Assembly: GCF_049889055.1 (NCBI RefSeq)
Contig: NZ_JBLTWO010000005.1
Location: 234,378-298,377, forward strand
Length of the DNA: 64,000 nt
Direction of reading: 5' to 3'
DNA from: Rhizorhabdus sp049889055
GTDB lineage: Bacteria > Pseudomonadota > Alphaproteobacteria > Sphingomonadales > Sphingomonadaceae
Position numbers and translations under genes: made by a program. A model generated the notes under the pieces. It saw nothing but the letters and a program-made list of their open reading frames with translations, made no database searches and was not told where the DNA came from. This document shows positions 8,937 through 18,755 of the stretch, piece by piece; the stretch's first letter is position 1; every line of letters begins with the position of its first letter.

Positions 8937-9614
8937 TCAGACGACCAGACGATAGCCCACGCCCGGTTCGTTGCGCAGCAGCAGCGGCGCAGCCGGATCA
9001 TCCTCCAGCTTCAGCCGCAGCCCGCGCATCGCGACGCGCAGATATTCGATATCGTCGACATGCGCCTCGCCCCATGCCGCGCGCAACAGATGGGCATGGG
9101 TCAGCACCCGGTCGGGATGGCGGGCGAGTTCGGCCAGCACCGCATATTCCTTGCGCGTGAGCTTGATCTCCTCGCCCGCGCGCAGCACCCGCCGCGCGGC
9201 GAGATCGATCGAGACGGCCCCTGCGACCACTGCCGCCGATGCTCCCGCAGTCCCGGCACGGTGACGCAGCGCCGCCCGGATGCGCGCCAGCAATTCTTCG
9301 CTGTCGAACGGCTTGACCACATAATCGTCGGCGCCGAGATCGAGCGCTGCCACCTTCTCGGCCGTCGCATCGCGCGCGGTGAGCACGATCACGGCGCGGT
9401 CCATCGCCTTCATCAGCGGCACCAGTTCGAGCCCGTCCCGGTCGGGCAGGCCCAGGTCGAGCAGAACCAGATCACAGCCCTCGCGCCGCGCCGCCGTCAG
9501 CCCCTCGGCGCCGGTCGCGGCTTCGCTCGCCGCATAGCCTGCCCGATCGAGCGCGGCGCGGACGAGGCGCCGGATCGCGGGCTCGTCGTCGACGATGACG
9601 ATGGCGTGGCTCAT
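8937..9614 (-). CDS. kdpE: Response regulator KdpE
   Basis: 225-residue OmpR-family regulator of the potassium-uptake operon. The receiver has the acidic pair DD at 9-10, the phosphorylated Asp53 (LLDLGLP) and Lys101 (VKPF). The C-terminal winged helix contains LTRKEYAVLAELARHP and ends with the GVGYRLV signature. Its ATG overlaps the kdpD stop by four bases, so sensor and regulator are translationally coupled. It lies last in the kdp operon. Confidence 0.95.
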   Translation of the reverse strand: MSHAIVIVDDEPAIRRLVRAALDRAGYAASEAATGAEGLTAARREGCDLVLLDLGLPDRDGLELVPLMKAMDRAVIVLTARDATAEKVAALDLGADDYVVKPFDSEELLARIRAALRHRAGTAGASAAVVAGAVSIDLAARRVLRAGEEIKLTRKEYAVLAELARHPDRVLTHAHLLRAAWGEAHVDDIEYLRVAMRGLRLKLEDDPAAPLLLRNEPGVGYRLVV

Positions 9615-12268
9615 CGCTGCTCCGCTCCGCTTCCCAGCCGCCTGACGGCGGATGCCGGCCAGGCCAGTTCAAACGCCGCGCCGCCTTCGCGGCGATTACG
9701 CGCCACGACACCCAGCCCCATGGCATCGGCAAAGCCCTTCACTATCGCCAGTCCGAGGCCGGTACCACCGGTCCGGTCGTCGCCGACGACGCGGATAAAG
9801 CGATCGAACAACTGCTGCTCGCGACCTTCGGGCAATCCCGGCCCCTCGTCCTGCACCGCGAGCGTAAGCCCGTCGGCCTGACGGCGCGCCTCCACGCGGA
9901 TCGCGGTTTCGGGCGGCGCGAATTTCGCTGCATTGCCGAGCAGGTTGATCAGGATGTGGTGCAGCATCCGGGGGTCGGCCTCGACCAACGGCAGCGTCGG
10001 CGGAACGTCGAGGACCAGCCGATGGCGCGACAATTCGGCGCGCAGATCCTGTGCGGCGGCAGCGACGGCATCGGTCAGGTCGGTCGCCTCCCGCCGTACG
10101 ACCAGCGCCCCGGCCTCGATCCGCGTCATTTCGACCAGATCGTCGAACACCCGGCGAAGCCGCCGTGCTTCGCTCTTCAACAGGATCGTGGTCGGGGTCT
10201 CTCCGCTTTCGGCGGCCAGTTCGTCGGCAGCAGCCACCACCGCCGTCAGCGGCGTCTTCAGGTCGTGGCCCAGCGACGACAACAGGGTCGCACGCAGATC
10301 GTCGCGCTGTTTGAGCGCGTTCACCTCGCGCGCCTGCGCCTCCAGCGTCAGCCGCTCATGGGCGAGCGATGCCTGGCCCACCAGCGTCGTGAACAGGATG
10401 CGCTTGTCCGTCGGTATGGGATCGCCCCCGCCCGGCCGCGCGACGCCGAGAACGGCGAGGATGCCCAGCGCGGTTTTCAGCGGATGGAATTGCCAATCGC
10501 TCGCGGTGAGCGTGCCGCTGTCCCGGCCTGCCACCTCACCGCGTTCATAGGCCCATTCATAAGCGGCGACGTCGATGGGCCCCAAGGTCGGCCGCTCGGG
10601 ATTGGCCCCGATCATCGCTAGACGCTTGCCATCATTGGCCAGAAGCACCGTCGATACGTCGAGCAAATGGGCGACCTCTTCGCAGACTGCTGCGGCTGTT
10701 CCGGCTTCGTCGGATACCGCCGCGAGCCGCTGACCGAAGGCCGCCAGCGCGGCATTTTCGCTCGCTGTCCGCGCGCCGATCGTCGCCTCGCGCCGCAATC
10801 GCCCGGCGAGCTGGCTGGCGACGACCGCCACCGTCATCAGGACGAGCAGCGTCACCACATTTTGCGGGTCGGCGATGGTGAAATTGTAGAGCGGTGGCAG
10901 GAAGAAGAAGTTGTACGCAAGCGCACCCGCGACGCTGGCGACGAGCGACGGCCGAAGCCCCAGCAAGGTGGAGGTCGCGATCACCGGCAGCAGATAGAGC
11001 AGATCGATCGACTGCGGCCCGACCCAGGGTTGGGCGACCTTCGCGATCAGGGTGGTCATGGCGACGAAGACGAGGCCGACCGCAGAACCCCGCAACGCAG
11101 ACCGGCCGAACAGGCGCAGCGGCCCCTCGCGCGCCGGGCCTACCGCGACCGGCACCACATGGACGGCGACCCCGTCCAGGGTCCGCACCAGCCGATCGAC
11201 CACCGAACCGTGGCGAAGCTCGAACCACCAGCTGCGCCGCGACTTGCCCAAGACCACGGCGGTCGCGCGCGATTGCAGGACATGGTCGCGAAGCCCCTCG
11301 AACACCGACCGGGCCGGAACGGTCGCGATGGTCGCGCCCAGGGTGGCGGCAAGCTTCAGGGCTTCGGCCGTGCGATCGCGCGCCGGGGCGCCAAGATGGG
11401 CGTTGCGCGGCGTTTCGACGCTCACCACCGTCCAGGATGCGTGCAGCGCGTCGGCAAGCCGCTTCGCCGTGCGGATCAGCGTCTCGCCGCCGGGTCCGTC
11501 GCCGATGCCGACGATGATGCGCTCGCCCGCCCCCCACACGCCGTCCTCGCCGACGCTGTCGACATGGTCCAGCAGATGCCGGTCGACCGACTGCGCCGCC
11601 CGGCGCAGAGCAAGTTCGCGCAGAGCGGACAGGTTCGCCTTGGAAAAGAAATGCGCCAGCGCCCGGCTGGCTTCCTGCGGCACATAGACCTTGCCCGCCT
11701 TCAGCCGTTCGATCAGTTCGTCGGGCGGCAGGTCGACGATCTCGAGTTCGGCATCGTCCAGAATGCGGTCGGGCACCGTTTCCCGAACGCGGACACGGGT
11801 GAGGCTGGCGACGAGATCGTTGAGGCTCTCGACATGCTGAACGTTCAGCGTGGTCAGCACGTCGATGCCGGCGTCGCGCAACTCCTCTATGTCCTGCCAA
11901 CGCTTGGGATGCCGGCTGCCCGGCGCGTTGCTGTGCGCCAGTTCGTCGACCAGCGCGACCTGCGGTCGACGCTCGAGCATGGCGTCGAGGTCGAACTCGC
12001 TCAGTTCGTGGGCGCCGTGCCGCACCGACCGCCGAGGCAATATCTCGAGCCCGGTAGCGAGGCGCTGCGTCTCGGCCCGGCCATGGGTTTCGAGTATGCC
12101 GACGACGACATCGGTGCCATTGCGCAAATGCTCCGCGCCTTCGCGCAGCATCTCGAAGGTCTTGCCCACCCCGGGGGCCGCACCGAGGAATATCTTGAGC
12201 CGGCCGCGCGCCTCCCGACGCGCGGCCCGCAGAAGAAGCTCGGGTGAGGGGCGCGTGGGCTCGACCAT
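9611..12268 (-). CDS. kdpD: Sensor histidine kinase KdpD
   Basis: 885-residue membrane kinase sensing potassium limitation. Domains in order: KdpD sensor domain with Walker A-like GAAPGVGKT (29-37), a universal-stress-protein-like domain (about 250-380), four closely spaced transmembrane helices (about 400-500), a GAF-like region, the HisKA helix with phospho-acceptor His668 (SLGHDLKTPL), and an ATPase domain with an N box (NLLGNAAKFAP) and G boxes (DEGPGLP, GTGLGLAI). Full length. The start overlaps the kdpC end by one base. Confidence 0.96.
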   Translation of the reverse strand: MVEPTRPSPELLLRAARREARGRLKIFLGAAPGVGKTFEMLREGAEHLRNGTDVVVGILETHGRAETQRLATGLEILPRRSVRHGAHELSEFDLDAMLERRPQVALVDELAHSNAPGSRHPKRWQDIEELRDAGIDVLTTLNVQHVESLNDLVASLTRVRVRETVPDRILDDAELEIVDLPPDELIERLKAGKVYVPQEASRALAHFFSKANLSALRELALRRAAQSVDRHLLDHVDSVGEDGVWGAGERIIVGIGDGPGGETLIRTAKRLADALHASWTVVSVETPRNAHLGAPARDRTAEALKLAATLGATIATVPARSVFEGLRDHVLQSRATAVVLGKSRRSWWFELRHGSVVDRLVRTLDGVAVHVVPVAVGPAREGPLRLFGRSALRGSAVGLVFVAMTTLIAKVAQPWVGPQSIDLLYLLPVIATSTLLGLRPSLVASVAGALAYNFFFLPPLYNFTIADPQNVVTLLVLMTVAVVASQLAGRLRREATIGARTASENAALAAFGQRLAAVSDEAGTAAAVCEEVAHLLDVSTVLLANDGKRLAMIGANPERPTLGPIDVAAYEWAYERGEVAGRDSGTLTASDWQFHPLKTALGILAVLGVARPGGGDPIPTDKRILFTTLVGQASLAHERLTLEAQAREVNALKQRDDLRATLLSSLGHDLKTPLTAVVAAADELAAESGETPTTILLKSEARRLRRVFDDLVEMTRIEAGALVVRREATDLTDAVAAAAQDLRAELSRHRLVLDVPPTLPLVEADPRMLHHILINLLGNAAKFAPPETAIRVEARRQADGLTLAVQDEGPGLPEGREQQLFDRFIRVVGDDRTGGTGLGLAIVKGFADAMGLGVVARNRREGGAAFELAWPASAVRRLGSGAEQR

Positions 12269-12858
12269 CAGCGTTTGATAGGCGCGATCCGGTCCAGCTG
12301 TCGATTGAGCAGCAGCACATTGACGCGCGGTTCGCCGATTATCCCGAGCAGAGGACGCTCGACCTGTTCTGCGACCAGCGAGCGGAGCCGCCCCTCGTCG
12401 ATCGCACGCGCGGCGGCAACCCGCTTGATCTGGGAAAGAGCCGCCTCGGGGCTGAGATCGGGATCCAGCCCCGAGGCGGAGGTGGTGACCAGGTCAGGAG
12501 GAACAAGATCCCCGGTCAGTCCCTGAGCGCGCGCTTCGGTCACGCGCGCTGCAATTGCATCGCGCAGGGCCTGGGAGCCCGGTGCGAGATTGGTACCGGC
12601 CGATGCGCTGGCGTCATAGCCCTGCCCCGCTGCCGAGGGGCGCGAGTGGAAATAGGCAGGGCCGGCGAAACCTTGGGCGATCAGTTCCGAACCGATGATC
12701 CGGTCGCCTTCGCGGATCAGGCTGCCATTGGCAGCGCCCGGCATGGTGACCTGGGCGATCCCGGTCACCACAGCCGGGAAGACGAGGCCGGTCAGCAGGG
12801 CGAGGGTCGCCAACAGGATGACGGCCGGGCGCAGCGCGCCGCGAATTTCGGTGAACAT
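12268..12858 (-). CDS. kdpC: Potassium-transporting ATPase subunit KdpC
   Basis: 196-residue accessory subunit of the KdpFABC pump. One N-terminal transmembrane helix (about 12-32) is followed by a periplasmic domain containing the conserved ELIAQGF, FHSRPSA and GLDPDLSPEAA motifs. Ten bases separate it from kdpB upstream, and it overlaps kdpD by one base. Confidence 0.95.
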   Translation of the reverse strand: MFTEIRGALRPAVILLATLALLTGLVFPAVVTGIAQVTMPGAANGSLIREGDRIIGSELIAQGFAGPAYFHSRPSAAGQGYDASASAGTNLAPGSQALRDAIAARVTEARAQGLTGDLVPPDLVTTSASGLDPDLSPEAALSQIKRVAAARAIDEGRLRSLVAEQVERPLLGIIGEPRVNVLLLNRQLDRIAPIKR

Positions 12859-12868
12859 AGTCTGTCCC

Positions 12869-14887
12869 TCAGGCGAGATGGAGGCCGGTCACGGCAAGGT
12901 CGATCAGCTTGATGCCCAGGAAGGGCGCGACGAGCCCACCGACGCCGTAGATGCCCAGGTTGCGCGCAAGCAGGTCGCCAGCGGGCGCCGGGCGGTAGCG
13001 AACGCCCTTCAGCGCGAGCGGAACGAGCGCGGGAATGATCAGAGCGTTGAAGATGATCGCCGACAGGATCGCGCTCTGCGGACTGTGGAGACCCATGATA
13101 TTGAGCGCGGCGAGGCCCGGATAGAGCACCACGAAGATCGCGGGCAGGATCGCGAAATATTTGGCGACGTCGTTCGAGATCGAGAAAGTGGTCAGGGCAC
13201 CGCGTGTCATCAGCATCTGCTTGCCCAGCCCGACAATCTCGATCAGCTTGGTCGGGTCGCTGTCGAGGTCGACCATGTTCCCCGCCTCGCGTGCCGCCTG
13301 GGTGCCCGTGTTCATCGCGACGCCCACGTCGCTCTGCGCCAGCGCGGGGGCGTCGTTGGTGCCGTCGCCGCACATCGCGACGAGCTTGCCGCCCTGCTGC
13401 TCGCGCCGGATCAGCGCCAGCTTGTCCTCGGGGGTCGCCTCGGCGAGGAAGTCGTCGACACCGCTCTCCGCCGCGATGCTGGCCGCCGTCAGCGGGTTGT
13501 CGCCAGTGATCATCACGGTCCGGATGCCCATCCGGCGCAGTTCGCCGAAACGCTCACGGATGCCCGCCTTGACGATATCCTTGAGCTGCACGACCCCCAG
13601 CAACCGCTTGCCGTCGGCGACCGCGAGCGGCGTCGCACCATGGCGCGCGACGTCGTCGGCGATCGCCCGCAGCCGGTCGGCCCCGGAAACGTCTCCGACC
13701 CGCCGGAGCACGGCATCGACCGCGCCCTTGATCAATTCCCGCTCACCGATGCGCAGCCCCGACACCCGGGTCTGCGAGGTAAAGGCGATCGGCTCGGCCC
13801 CTTCGGGCAGTCCCTCGCCCTCACCCGCCAGTACCACGATCGACCGGCCCTCGGGCGTCTGGTCGGCCAGGCTGGACAGCCGGGCGGCGGCGGCGAGTTC
13901 GGCCTCGCTCACGCCCGGGACCGGAAGGAAGGCCGTTGCCTGCCTGTCGCCGATGGTGATGGTGCCGGTCTTGTCGAGCAGAAGCGTGTCGATGTCGCCT
14001 GCCGCCTCCACCGCACGCCCGGACTTGGCGAGCACGTTGAAGCGGACCAGCCGGTCCATCCCGGCAATGCCGATCGCCGACAGCAGCGCGGAGATCGTCG
14101 TGGGGATCAGCGTGACGAACAGCGCCACCAGCACCGGCACCGCGAGGCTGCCGCCCGCATAGGCCGCAAAGGCGGGTAGCGTACCGACCGCGATCAGGAA
14201 GATCAGGGTGAGGCCGGCCAGCAATATGGTCAGCGCGATCTCGTTCGGGGTCTTCTGGCGGCTCGCGCCTTCGACCAGAGCGATCATGCGATCGAGAAAG
14301 CCCTGTCCTGCCGCCGCCGTGACGCGGACGATAATGCTGTCCGAAATCACGCGCGTGCCGGCTGTGACGGCCGAGCGGTCGCCGCCTGCCTCCCGGATCA
14401 CCGGTGCGCTCTCGCCGGTGATCGCAGCCTCGTTGACCGAGGCCACGCCTTCGACGACCTCGCCATCGGCCGGGATCAGATCACCCGTTTCGACGATCAC
14501 CAGATCGCCGAGAGACAGGCCGCTGGCGTCGACAAGATCCCAGCCGCCGTCGCGACCGCGCAGTCGCTTGGCGCGCAATTCGGCCTTGGTCGCGCGCAGG
14601 CTGGCGGCCTGCGCCTTGCCGCGCCCCTCCGCGAGCGCCTCGGCGAAGTTGCCGAAGAGCACGGTGAGCCAAAGCCAGAGCACCAATTGTGCTTCGAACA
14701 GCGGATTGCCGGTGCCCGTCGCAATCCCCTTGACCAGCAGGGCTGTCGAGAGAGCGGCGACGAGAGCGGTCACGAACATCACGGGATTGCGGATGAGGAC
14801 CCGGGGGTCGAGTTTCAAAACGGCGTCGCGCGCAGCGGAGGCCATCAACGGCCCGGTGAAGAGCGAAGTGGGAGCAGACATGGTCAT
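12869..14887 (-). CDS. kdpB: Potassium-transporting ATPase ATP-binding subunit KdpB
   Basis: 672-residue P-type ATPase that energises potassium import. Visible signatures are the TGES actuator loop, the phosphorylated Asp305 in LLLDKTGT, the nucleotide-binding domain, and MCGDGTNDAPALAQ at the hinge. Two starts are possible, 14887 and 14881; a GAAAGG site lies too close to the first and about eight bases from the second, so the second may be used. Part of kdpFABC. Confidence 0.96.
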   Translation of the reverse strand: MTMSAPTSLFTGPLMASAARDAVLKLDPRVLIRNPVMFVTALVAALSTALLVKGIATGTGNPLFEAQLVLWLWLTVLFGNFAEALAEGRGKAQAASLRATKAELRAKRLRGRDGGWDLVDASGLSLGDLVIVETGDLIPADGEVVEGVASVNEAAITGESAPVIREAGGDRSAVTAGTRVISDSIIVRVTAAAGQGFLDRMIALVEGASRQKTPNEIALTILLAGLTLIFLIAVGTLPAFAAYAGGSLAVPVLVALFVTLIPTTISALLSAIGIAGMDRLVRFNVLAKSGRAVEAAGDIDTLLLDKTGTITIGDRQATAFLPVPGVSEAELAAAARLSSLADQTPEGRSIVVLAGEGEGLPEGAEPIAFTSQTRVSGLRIGERELIKGAVDAVLRRVGDVSGADRLRAIADDVARHGATPLAVADGKRLLGVVQLKDIVKAGIRERFGELRRMGIRTVMITGDNPLTAASIAAESGVDDFLAEATPEDKLALIRREQQGGKLVAMCGDGTNDAPALAQSDVGVAMNTGTQAAREAGNMVDLDSDPTKLIEIVGLGKQMLMTRGALTTFSISNDVAKYFAILPAIFVVLYPGLAALNIMGLHSPQSAILSAIIFNALIIPALVPLALKGVRYRPAPAGDLLARNLGIYGVGGLVAPFLGIKLIDLAVTGLHLA

Positions 14888-14909
14888 GCCTTTCGAGGAA
14901 GCGAGCCGG

Positions 14910-16601
14910 TCAGAGGAGCGTGCCGGCCGCGATCTGGGCCTGGTCGGCGATCGGTCCGAGCGCGAGGCTCGGCAGGAAGGTGAGGCCGCCCACGATCAGG
15001 ATGATCGCCACGAGCAGGCCGATCCACAGCGCACCGGTGGTCGGGAAGGAACCGCTTCCGGCAGGCACGCTGCGCTTGGCGGCCAGGCCTCCGGCAATCG
15101 CCAGCACCGGCAGGATCACGCCGAAGCGACCCACCGCCATGCCGAGAGCGAGCAGCAGATTGTAGAAGGGCGTGTTGCCCGACAGGCCGCCGAAAGCCGA
15201 GCCATTGTTCCCGACCGCGCTGGAGAAAGCATAGAGTATCTCGCTGAAACCGTGCGCGCCCTTGGCAAGCGGGCCTGCCAGGCCCGCAGCGGTGACGCTC
15301 GCCACGGCGGTCAGGCCCAGGATCGCCAGCGGCGGCAGGGCGATGGCGACGACCGCGAGCTTCATCTCGCGCGCCTCGATCTTCTTGCCGATATATTCGG
15401 GGGTGCGTCCGACCATCAGCCCGGCCACGAACACCGCGAGAATGGCATAGACGAGCATGCCGTAGAGCCCCGCGCCCACGCCGCCGATCACGATCTCGCC
15501 GAGCTGGATGTTGAACATCGCGACCAGCCCGCCGAGCGGCATGAAACTGTCGTGCATGCCGATGACGGCACCGCAGGAGGCGGCGGTCGTAACAGCAGCG
15601 AACAGCGCGGTGGCCGCAATGCCGAAGCGGACCTCCTTGCCCTCCATATTGCCGCCGGCAAGGCCGAGCGCCTGATGGAGCGGATTGCCGGCCGCTTCCG
15701 CGCCATAGGCGACGGCGGTACCGAGAAGGAACAGGATCGTCATCGCCGCAAGCAGCGCCCAGCCCTGCCGGACATTGCCCACCGCCTTGCCGAAGGTCAG
15801 CGTCAGCCCTGCGCCGAGCACGAAGATCGACACCATCTGGATGAAGTTGCAGAGCGCCGAGGGGTTTTCGAAGGGGTGCGCGGAATTGGCGTTGAAGAAG
15901 CCGCCGCCATTGGTGCCGAGCATCTTGATCGCCAGCTGCGATGCCACCGGGCCCAGCGCGATCGTCTGCCGGGCGCCCTCCATCGTGGTCGCGACAACCG
16001 AGCCGGTAAAGGTCTGCGGCACGCCGAGTGCCACATAGACGAGCGCAAGCAGAAGGCTGAGCGGCAGCAGCAGGTAGAGCGTGACCCGCGTCACATCGAC
16101 CCAGAAATTGCCGATGCCTTGCGCTTCCTTCCGGGCGAAGCCGCGAATAACGGCGAAGGCGACGGCAATGCCGGTCGCTGCCGACAGGAAATTCTGCACG
16201 GTCAGGCCCAGCATCTGCGACAGATGCGACATCGTCGCCTCGCCGCCATAATTCTGCCAGTTGGTGTTGGTGACGAAACTGACTGCCGTGTTGAAGGCGA
16301 GCAGGGTCTCGACGCTGCCGAAGCCCTGCGGGTTCAGCGGCAGCACATGCTGCAATTTCAGGATCGCGAACAGGAATGCCAGACCCGCGAGGTTGAAGGC
16401 CAGCAGCGACATGGCATAGCCGACCCAGCTCTGGTTGGCGTCAGGATCGACGCCACCAATGCGATAGAGGAAGCGCTCGATACCGCCTCCGGGCAGATTG
16501 GCGCGGGAATAGAGGGCGTGCATCCAGTCGCCCGCCGGCTTGGCCAGCAGGACGAAGGACAAGGTGAAGAGCAGGATCATGCTCCAGCCGGCAAACGTCA
16601 T
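14910..16601 (-). CDS. kdpA: Potassium-transporting ATPase channel subunit KdpA
   Basis: 563-residue integral membrane subunit forming the potassium-selective pore, related to the KtrB/TrkH superfamily. About ten transmembrane helices and the selectivity-filter glycines are visible (TNTNWQNYGGE, GTNGGGFFNANSAHPFENP, ASCGAVIGMHDSF and NNGSAFGGLSGNTPFYN). A GAGG motif precedes the ATG by seven bases. It lies 12 bases after kdpF. Confidence 0.96.
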   Translation of the reverse strand: MTFAGWSMILLFTLSFVLLAKPAGDWMHALYSRANLPGGGIERFLYRIGGVDPDANQSWVGYAMSLLAFNLAGLAFLFAILKLQHVLPLNPQGFGSVETLLAFNTAVSFVTNTNWQNYGGEATMSHLSQMLGLTVQNFLSAATGIAVAFAVIRGFARKEAQGIGNFWVDVTRVTLYLLLPLSLLLALVYVALGVPQTFTGSVVATTMEGARQTIALGPVASQLAIKMLGTNGGGFFNANSAHPFENPSALCNFIQMVSIFVLGAGLTLTFGKAVGNVRQGWALLAAMTILFLLGTAVAYGAEAAGNPLHQALGLAGGNMEGKEVRFGIAATALFAAVTTAASCGAVIGMHDSFMPLGGLVAMFNIQLGEIVIGGVGAGLYGMLVYAILAVFVAGLMVGRTPEYIGKKIEAREMKLAVVAIALPPLAILGLTAVASVTAAGLAGPLAKGAHGFSEILYAFSSAVGNNGSAFGGLSGNTPFYNLLLALGMAVGRFGVILPVLAIAGGLAAKRSVPAGSGSFPTTGALWIGLLVAIILIVGGLTFLPSLALGPIADQAQIAAGTLL

Positions 16602-16613
16602 GGCCCGCCTCGC

Positions 16614-16703
16614 TCAGAAACGCTCTGGCGTGGCGAGCACTGCCAGCAGATAGACAAGCACGGCGCACGCGACGGCCGCGCCCAGAAACAGATCGAAATT
16701 CAT
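16614..16703 (-). CDS. kdpF: Potassium-transporting ATPase small subunit KdpF
   Basis: 29-residue single-helix lipid-like stabiliser of the Kdp complex. Reading the minus strand from the ATG at 16703 gives MNFDLFLGAAVACAVL, then YLLAVLATPERF and a TGA. It has a strong GGAGGT ribosome binding site seven bases ahead and is the first gene of the operon. The length and the ending (a hydrophobic helix followed by PERF) match the KdpF family. Confidence 0.9.
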   Translation of the reverse strand: MNFDLFLGAAVACAVLVYLLAVLATPERF

Positions 16704-16859
16704 CGGGCCACCTCCAGCCAGGGTGGCCGACCAGATGGCACCGAACGGCGTTAAGCCGCGCGGGGCATGTTCATCGCGCTGCGTAAAGCGCGCATAAATT
16801 TCTGAGGAAGCGGTGCCCCCTCGCTCTCAGGAAAACAACAGATCAGCAGCGCGCAACAC

Positions 16860-17318
16860 TCAATAGGTCAGCGGCTTCGCCGCCGGGCCACGGGGCTGCC
16901 GCAGCGGATTGTCGAACAAGGCCCGCTCGGCGAGCGCGGTGTCGAAGAAGGCGTGCATCTCGATGATCTTGCCGTCCTGGAAGCGGAAGATCTCGCAATA
17001 GGTCTGGTCATAGCGGTCGCCGGCCCTCGTCGGGCCGCCCCCCTCCATGATCGCGACCACCCGCTCGTCATCGGCGCACATCACCTTCCAGCGGCGGGCG
17101 AACTGCATCTCTTCGGGCACCATCGCGGCATGGACCTGCGCCGCGACGAGATCGTCGGTCATCGCCGCCTTGCCCTCGATACGCCCGGATGCGGGCGTGG
17201 TTCCCGCCATGTGGTTGACGATGTCGTCATGGTACATCGCCTCGACCGTGGCCCAGTCATTGTCATGCATCGCCTGAAAATAGCGGTTCACGAGATCGAT
17301 ATTCTGCTGCCGGCTCAT
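16860..17318 (-). CDS. NTF2-like (SnoaL-type) protein
   Basis: 152-residue small alpha+beta-barrel protein. The opening helix (NIDLVNRYFQAMHDNDWATVEAMY), the HDDIVNHMAG segment and the late strands (RYDQTYCEIFRFQDGKIIEMHAFFDT) are typical of SnoaL-like polyketide cyclase or isomerase folds, a fold also shared by ring-hydroxylating oxygenase small subunits. The start at 17318 follows AGGAGAGG; 17345 would put that site inside the gene. It lies directly downstream of the Rieske oxygenase and is probably in the same transcript. Substrate unknown. Confidence 0.85.
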   Translation of the reverse strand: MSRQQNIDLVNRYFQAMHDNDWATVEAMYHDDIVNHMAGTTPASGRIEGKAAMTDDLVAAQVHAAMVPEEMQFARRWKVMCADDERVVAIMEGGGPTRAGDRYDQTYCEIFRFQDGKIIEMHAFFDTALAERALFDNPLRQPRGPAAKPLTY

Positions 17319-17344
17319 CGCCCTCTCCTCACATCCCGCCGACA

Positions 17345-18691
17345 TCAGACGCCGCTATGCGCGTCCGGCTCGACGGCATAGCGCGCGATCAGCTCCGCTA
17401 TCGACTGACCCCGGATCAGTTCGTCGATCATCCGATGGAAATGGTCGATCCGCCGCTCGTCAGAACTCAAAATGCCCTCGTCGAAGCTTTGCGATCGCTG
17501 GCCGCGCTGCACGAACTCGACCAGACCGACATCCTCGTCGAGCACCTGGTTGACGATCGGATGGCTGCGCTTGCCCCATTGCAGCACGTCGGCGACCCGC
17601 TCGGCGCCCCCGCGCACCACCCGATGCTCGTAGAGCGGCACCGTCTCCCCCTCTTCGAGCGCAGCGCACATGATGAAGTCGAAATACATCTTCTCGGGAT
17701 CGCCGCCCGGATGCGGGCGATAGCGCATCGCCACATAGAATTCAGGGAAGAGATTGAAGTGGGTGCTGGGGAACAGCATGTAATGATAGGCGTCGGTCAG
17801 TTGGCCATCGGTCAACGTCGCATAGGGGAAGGTCTCGTCGCCCATCGCCTGCCGCGCGCGCTTCGTGTCACGGATCGCGGCGCGCACGTCGCCGGCCTTG
17901 CCGGGGAAGGTCGCGGGGTCGATACCATTGGCCTGAAGCAGCGCCTGCAGCGAGGGATTCACGCTGTCCTGATCGGGATACATCCGCGACGGGCGGCCAT
18001 ATTCGTTGACCATATAGCTGTGAATGTTGAGCAGGGTGATCGGCGCATCCTCATTGCCCCAGCTCAATATGTCCGAATGCAGCGTCTGGAAATGGTAGCT
18101 CTCGTTGAAGGCGTCGAACACGGTCTTCCAATTGGCGCCGAATTCGAAGGTCTTGTAATCGACGATGCGGGCCTTCTCGAGCTGGTAAGGTGCCAGACGC
18201 GGGCCGATCGGACCAAGATAGGTGGCAAGGTCGGGCGCCTGATCGTAGAGCGTGAACCAGTACCAGCCGGCGAACTGCTCCACGCGGAAACGGGCGAGCG
18301 CGGTCCGCGTCTCGTCGGCCAGAACTGCAGGGTCGAAACGCTCGCGATAGGGAAGCTCTCCGAGCTTGCCCGAAAGGTCGAAGCACCAGCCGTGAAAGGC
18401 GCATTTGAACTGCGTCGCATAAGCCGGGCCGTCCTCGCTGAGCAGCAGACGGTTGCCGCGATGGCGGCAGACGTTGAACAGCCCGCGAACCTCGCCGTCG
18501 TCGCCATGGACGAACAACAGGCTCTCGCGCCCCAGGCTGTGGACATAGACGTCGCCCGGCTCGGAGACTTCCTCCACACGCGGCCCCATGTGCCAGAGCT
18601 TCGACCAGACATGCTCCCATTCGAGCCCGGCCCGTTCCCTCGACCAATACCAGTCCGGATCGATCCGAAAGCCTTCGCGCGCCTGGTTCAT
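17345..18691 (-). CDS. Rieske-type aromatic ring-hydroxylating oxygenase, alpha subunit
   Basis: 448-residue oxygenase. Rieske [2Fe-2S] ligands are Cys75-x-His77 and Cys97-x2-His100 (CRHRG, CAFHGW). The C-terminal catalytic domain has the mononuclear iron histidines His200 and His205 in NESYHFQTLH. No electron-transfer partners are encoded nearby, so it relies on reductase and ferredoxin from elsewhere. The NTF2-like gene downstream may play a small-subunit or isomerase role. It is transcribed away from a truncated TetR gene, a normal position for its regulator. Substrate cannot be assigned from sequence. Confidence 0.92.
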   Translation of the reverse strand: MNQAREGFRIDPDWYWSRERAGLEWEHVWSKLWHMGPRVEEVSEPGDVYVHSLGRESLLFVHGDDGEVRGLFNVCRHRGNRLLLSEDGPAYATQFKCAFHGWCFDLSGKLGELPYRERFDPAVLADETRTALARFRVEQFAGWYWFTLYDQAPDLATYLGPIGPRLAPYQLEKARIVDYKTFEFGANWKTVFDAFNESYHFQTLHSDILSWGNEDAPITLLNIHSYMVNEYGRPSRMYPDQDSVNPSLQALLQANGIDPATFPGKAGDVRAAIRDTKRARQAMGDETFPYATLTDGQLTDAYHYMLFPSTHFNLFPEFYVAMRYRPHPGGDPEKMYFDFIMCAALEEGETVPLYEHRVVRGGAERVADVLQWGKRSHPIVNQVLDEDVGLVEFVQRGQRSQSFDEGILSSDERRIDHFHRMIDELIRGQSIAELIARYAVEPDAHSGV

Positions 18692-18755
18692 GCCTGTCTC
18701 GTTCCTCTCTGTCGGGAGAGTATCACGAAGCCGGCAGCAATCTGCTAGCCAATAG

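Noticed and set aside
10667..12247. 526-codon open frame antisense to kdpD
   Set aside because: Shadow of a GC-rich gene; kdpD on the other strand is full length with all motifs.
14208..16754. 848-codon open frame on the plus strand across kdpB and kdpA
   Set aside because: Spans two well-identified genes in antisense and shows no family pattern.
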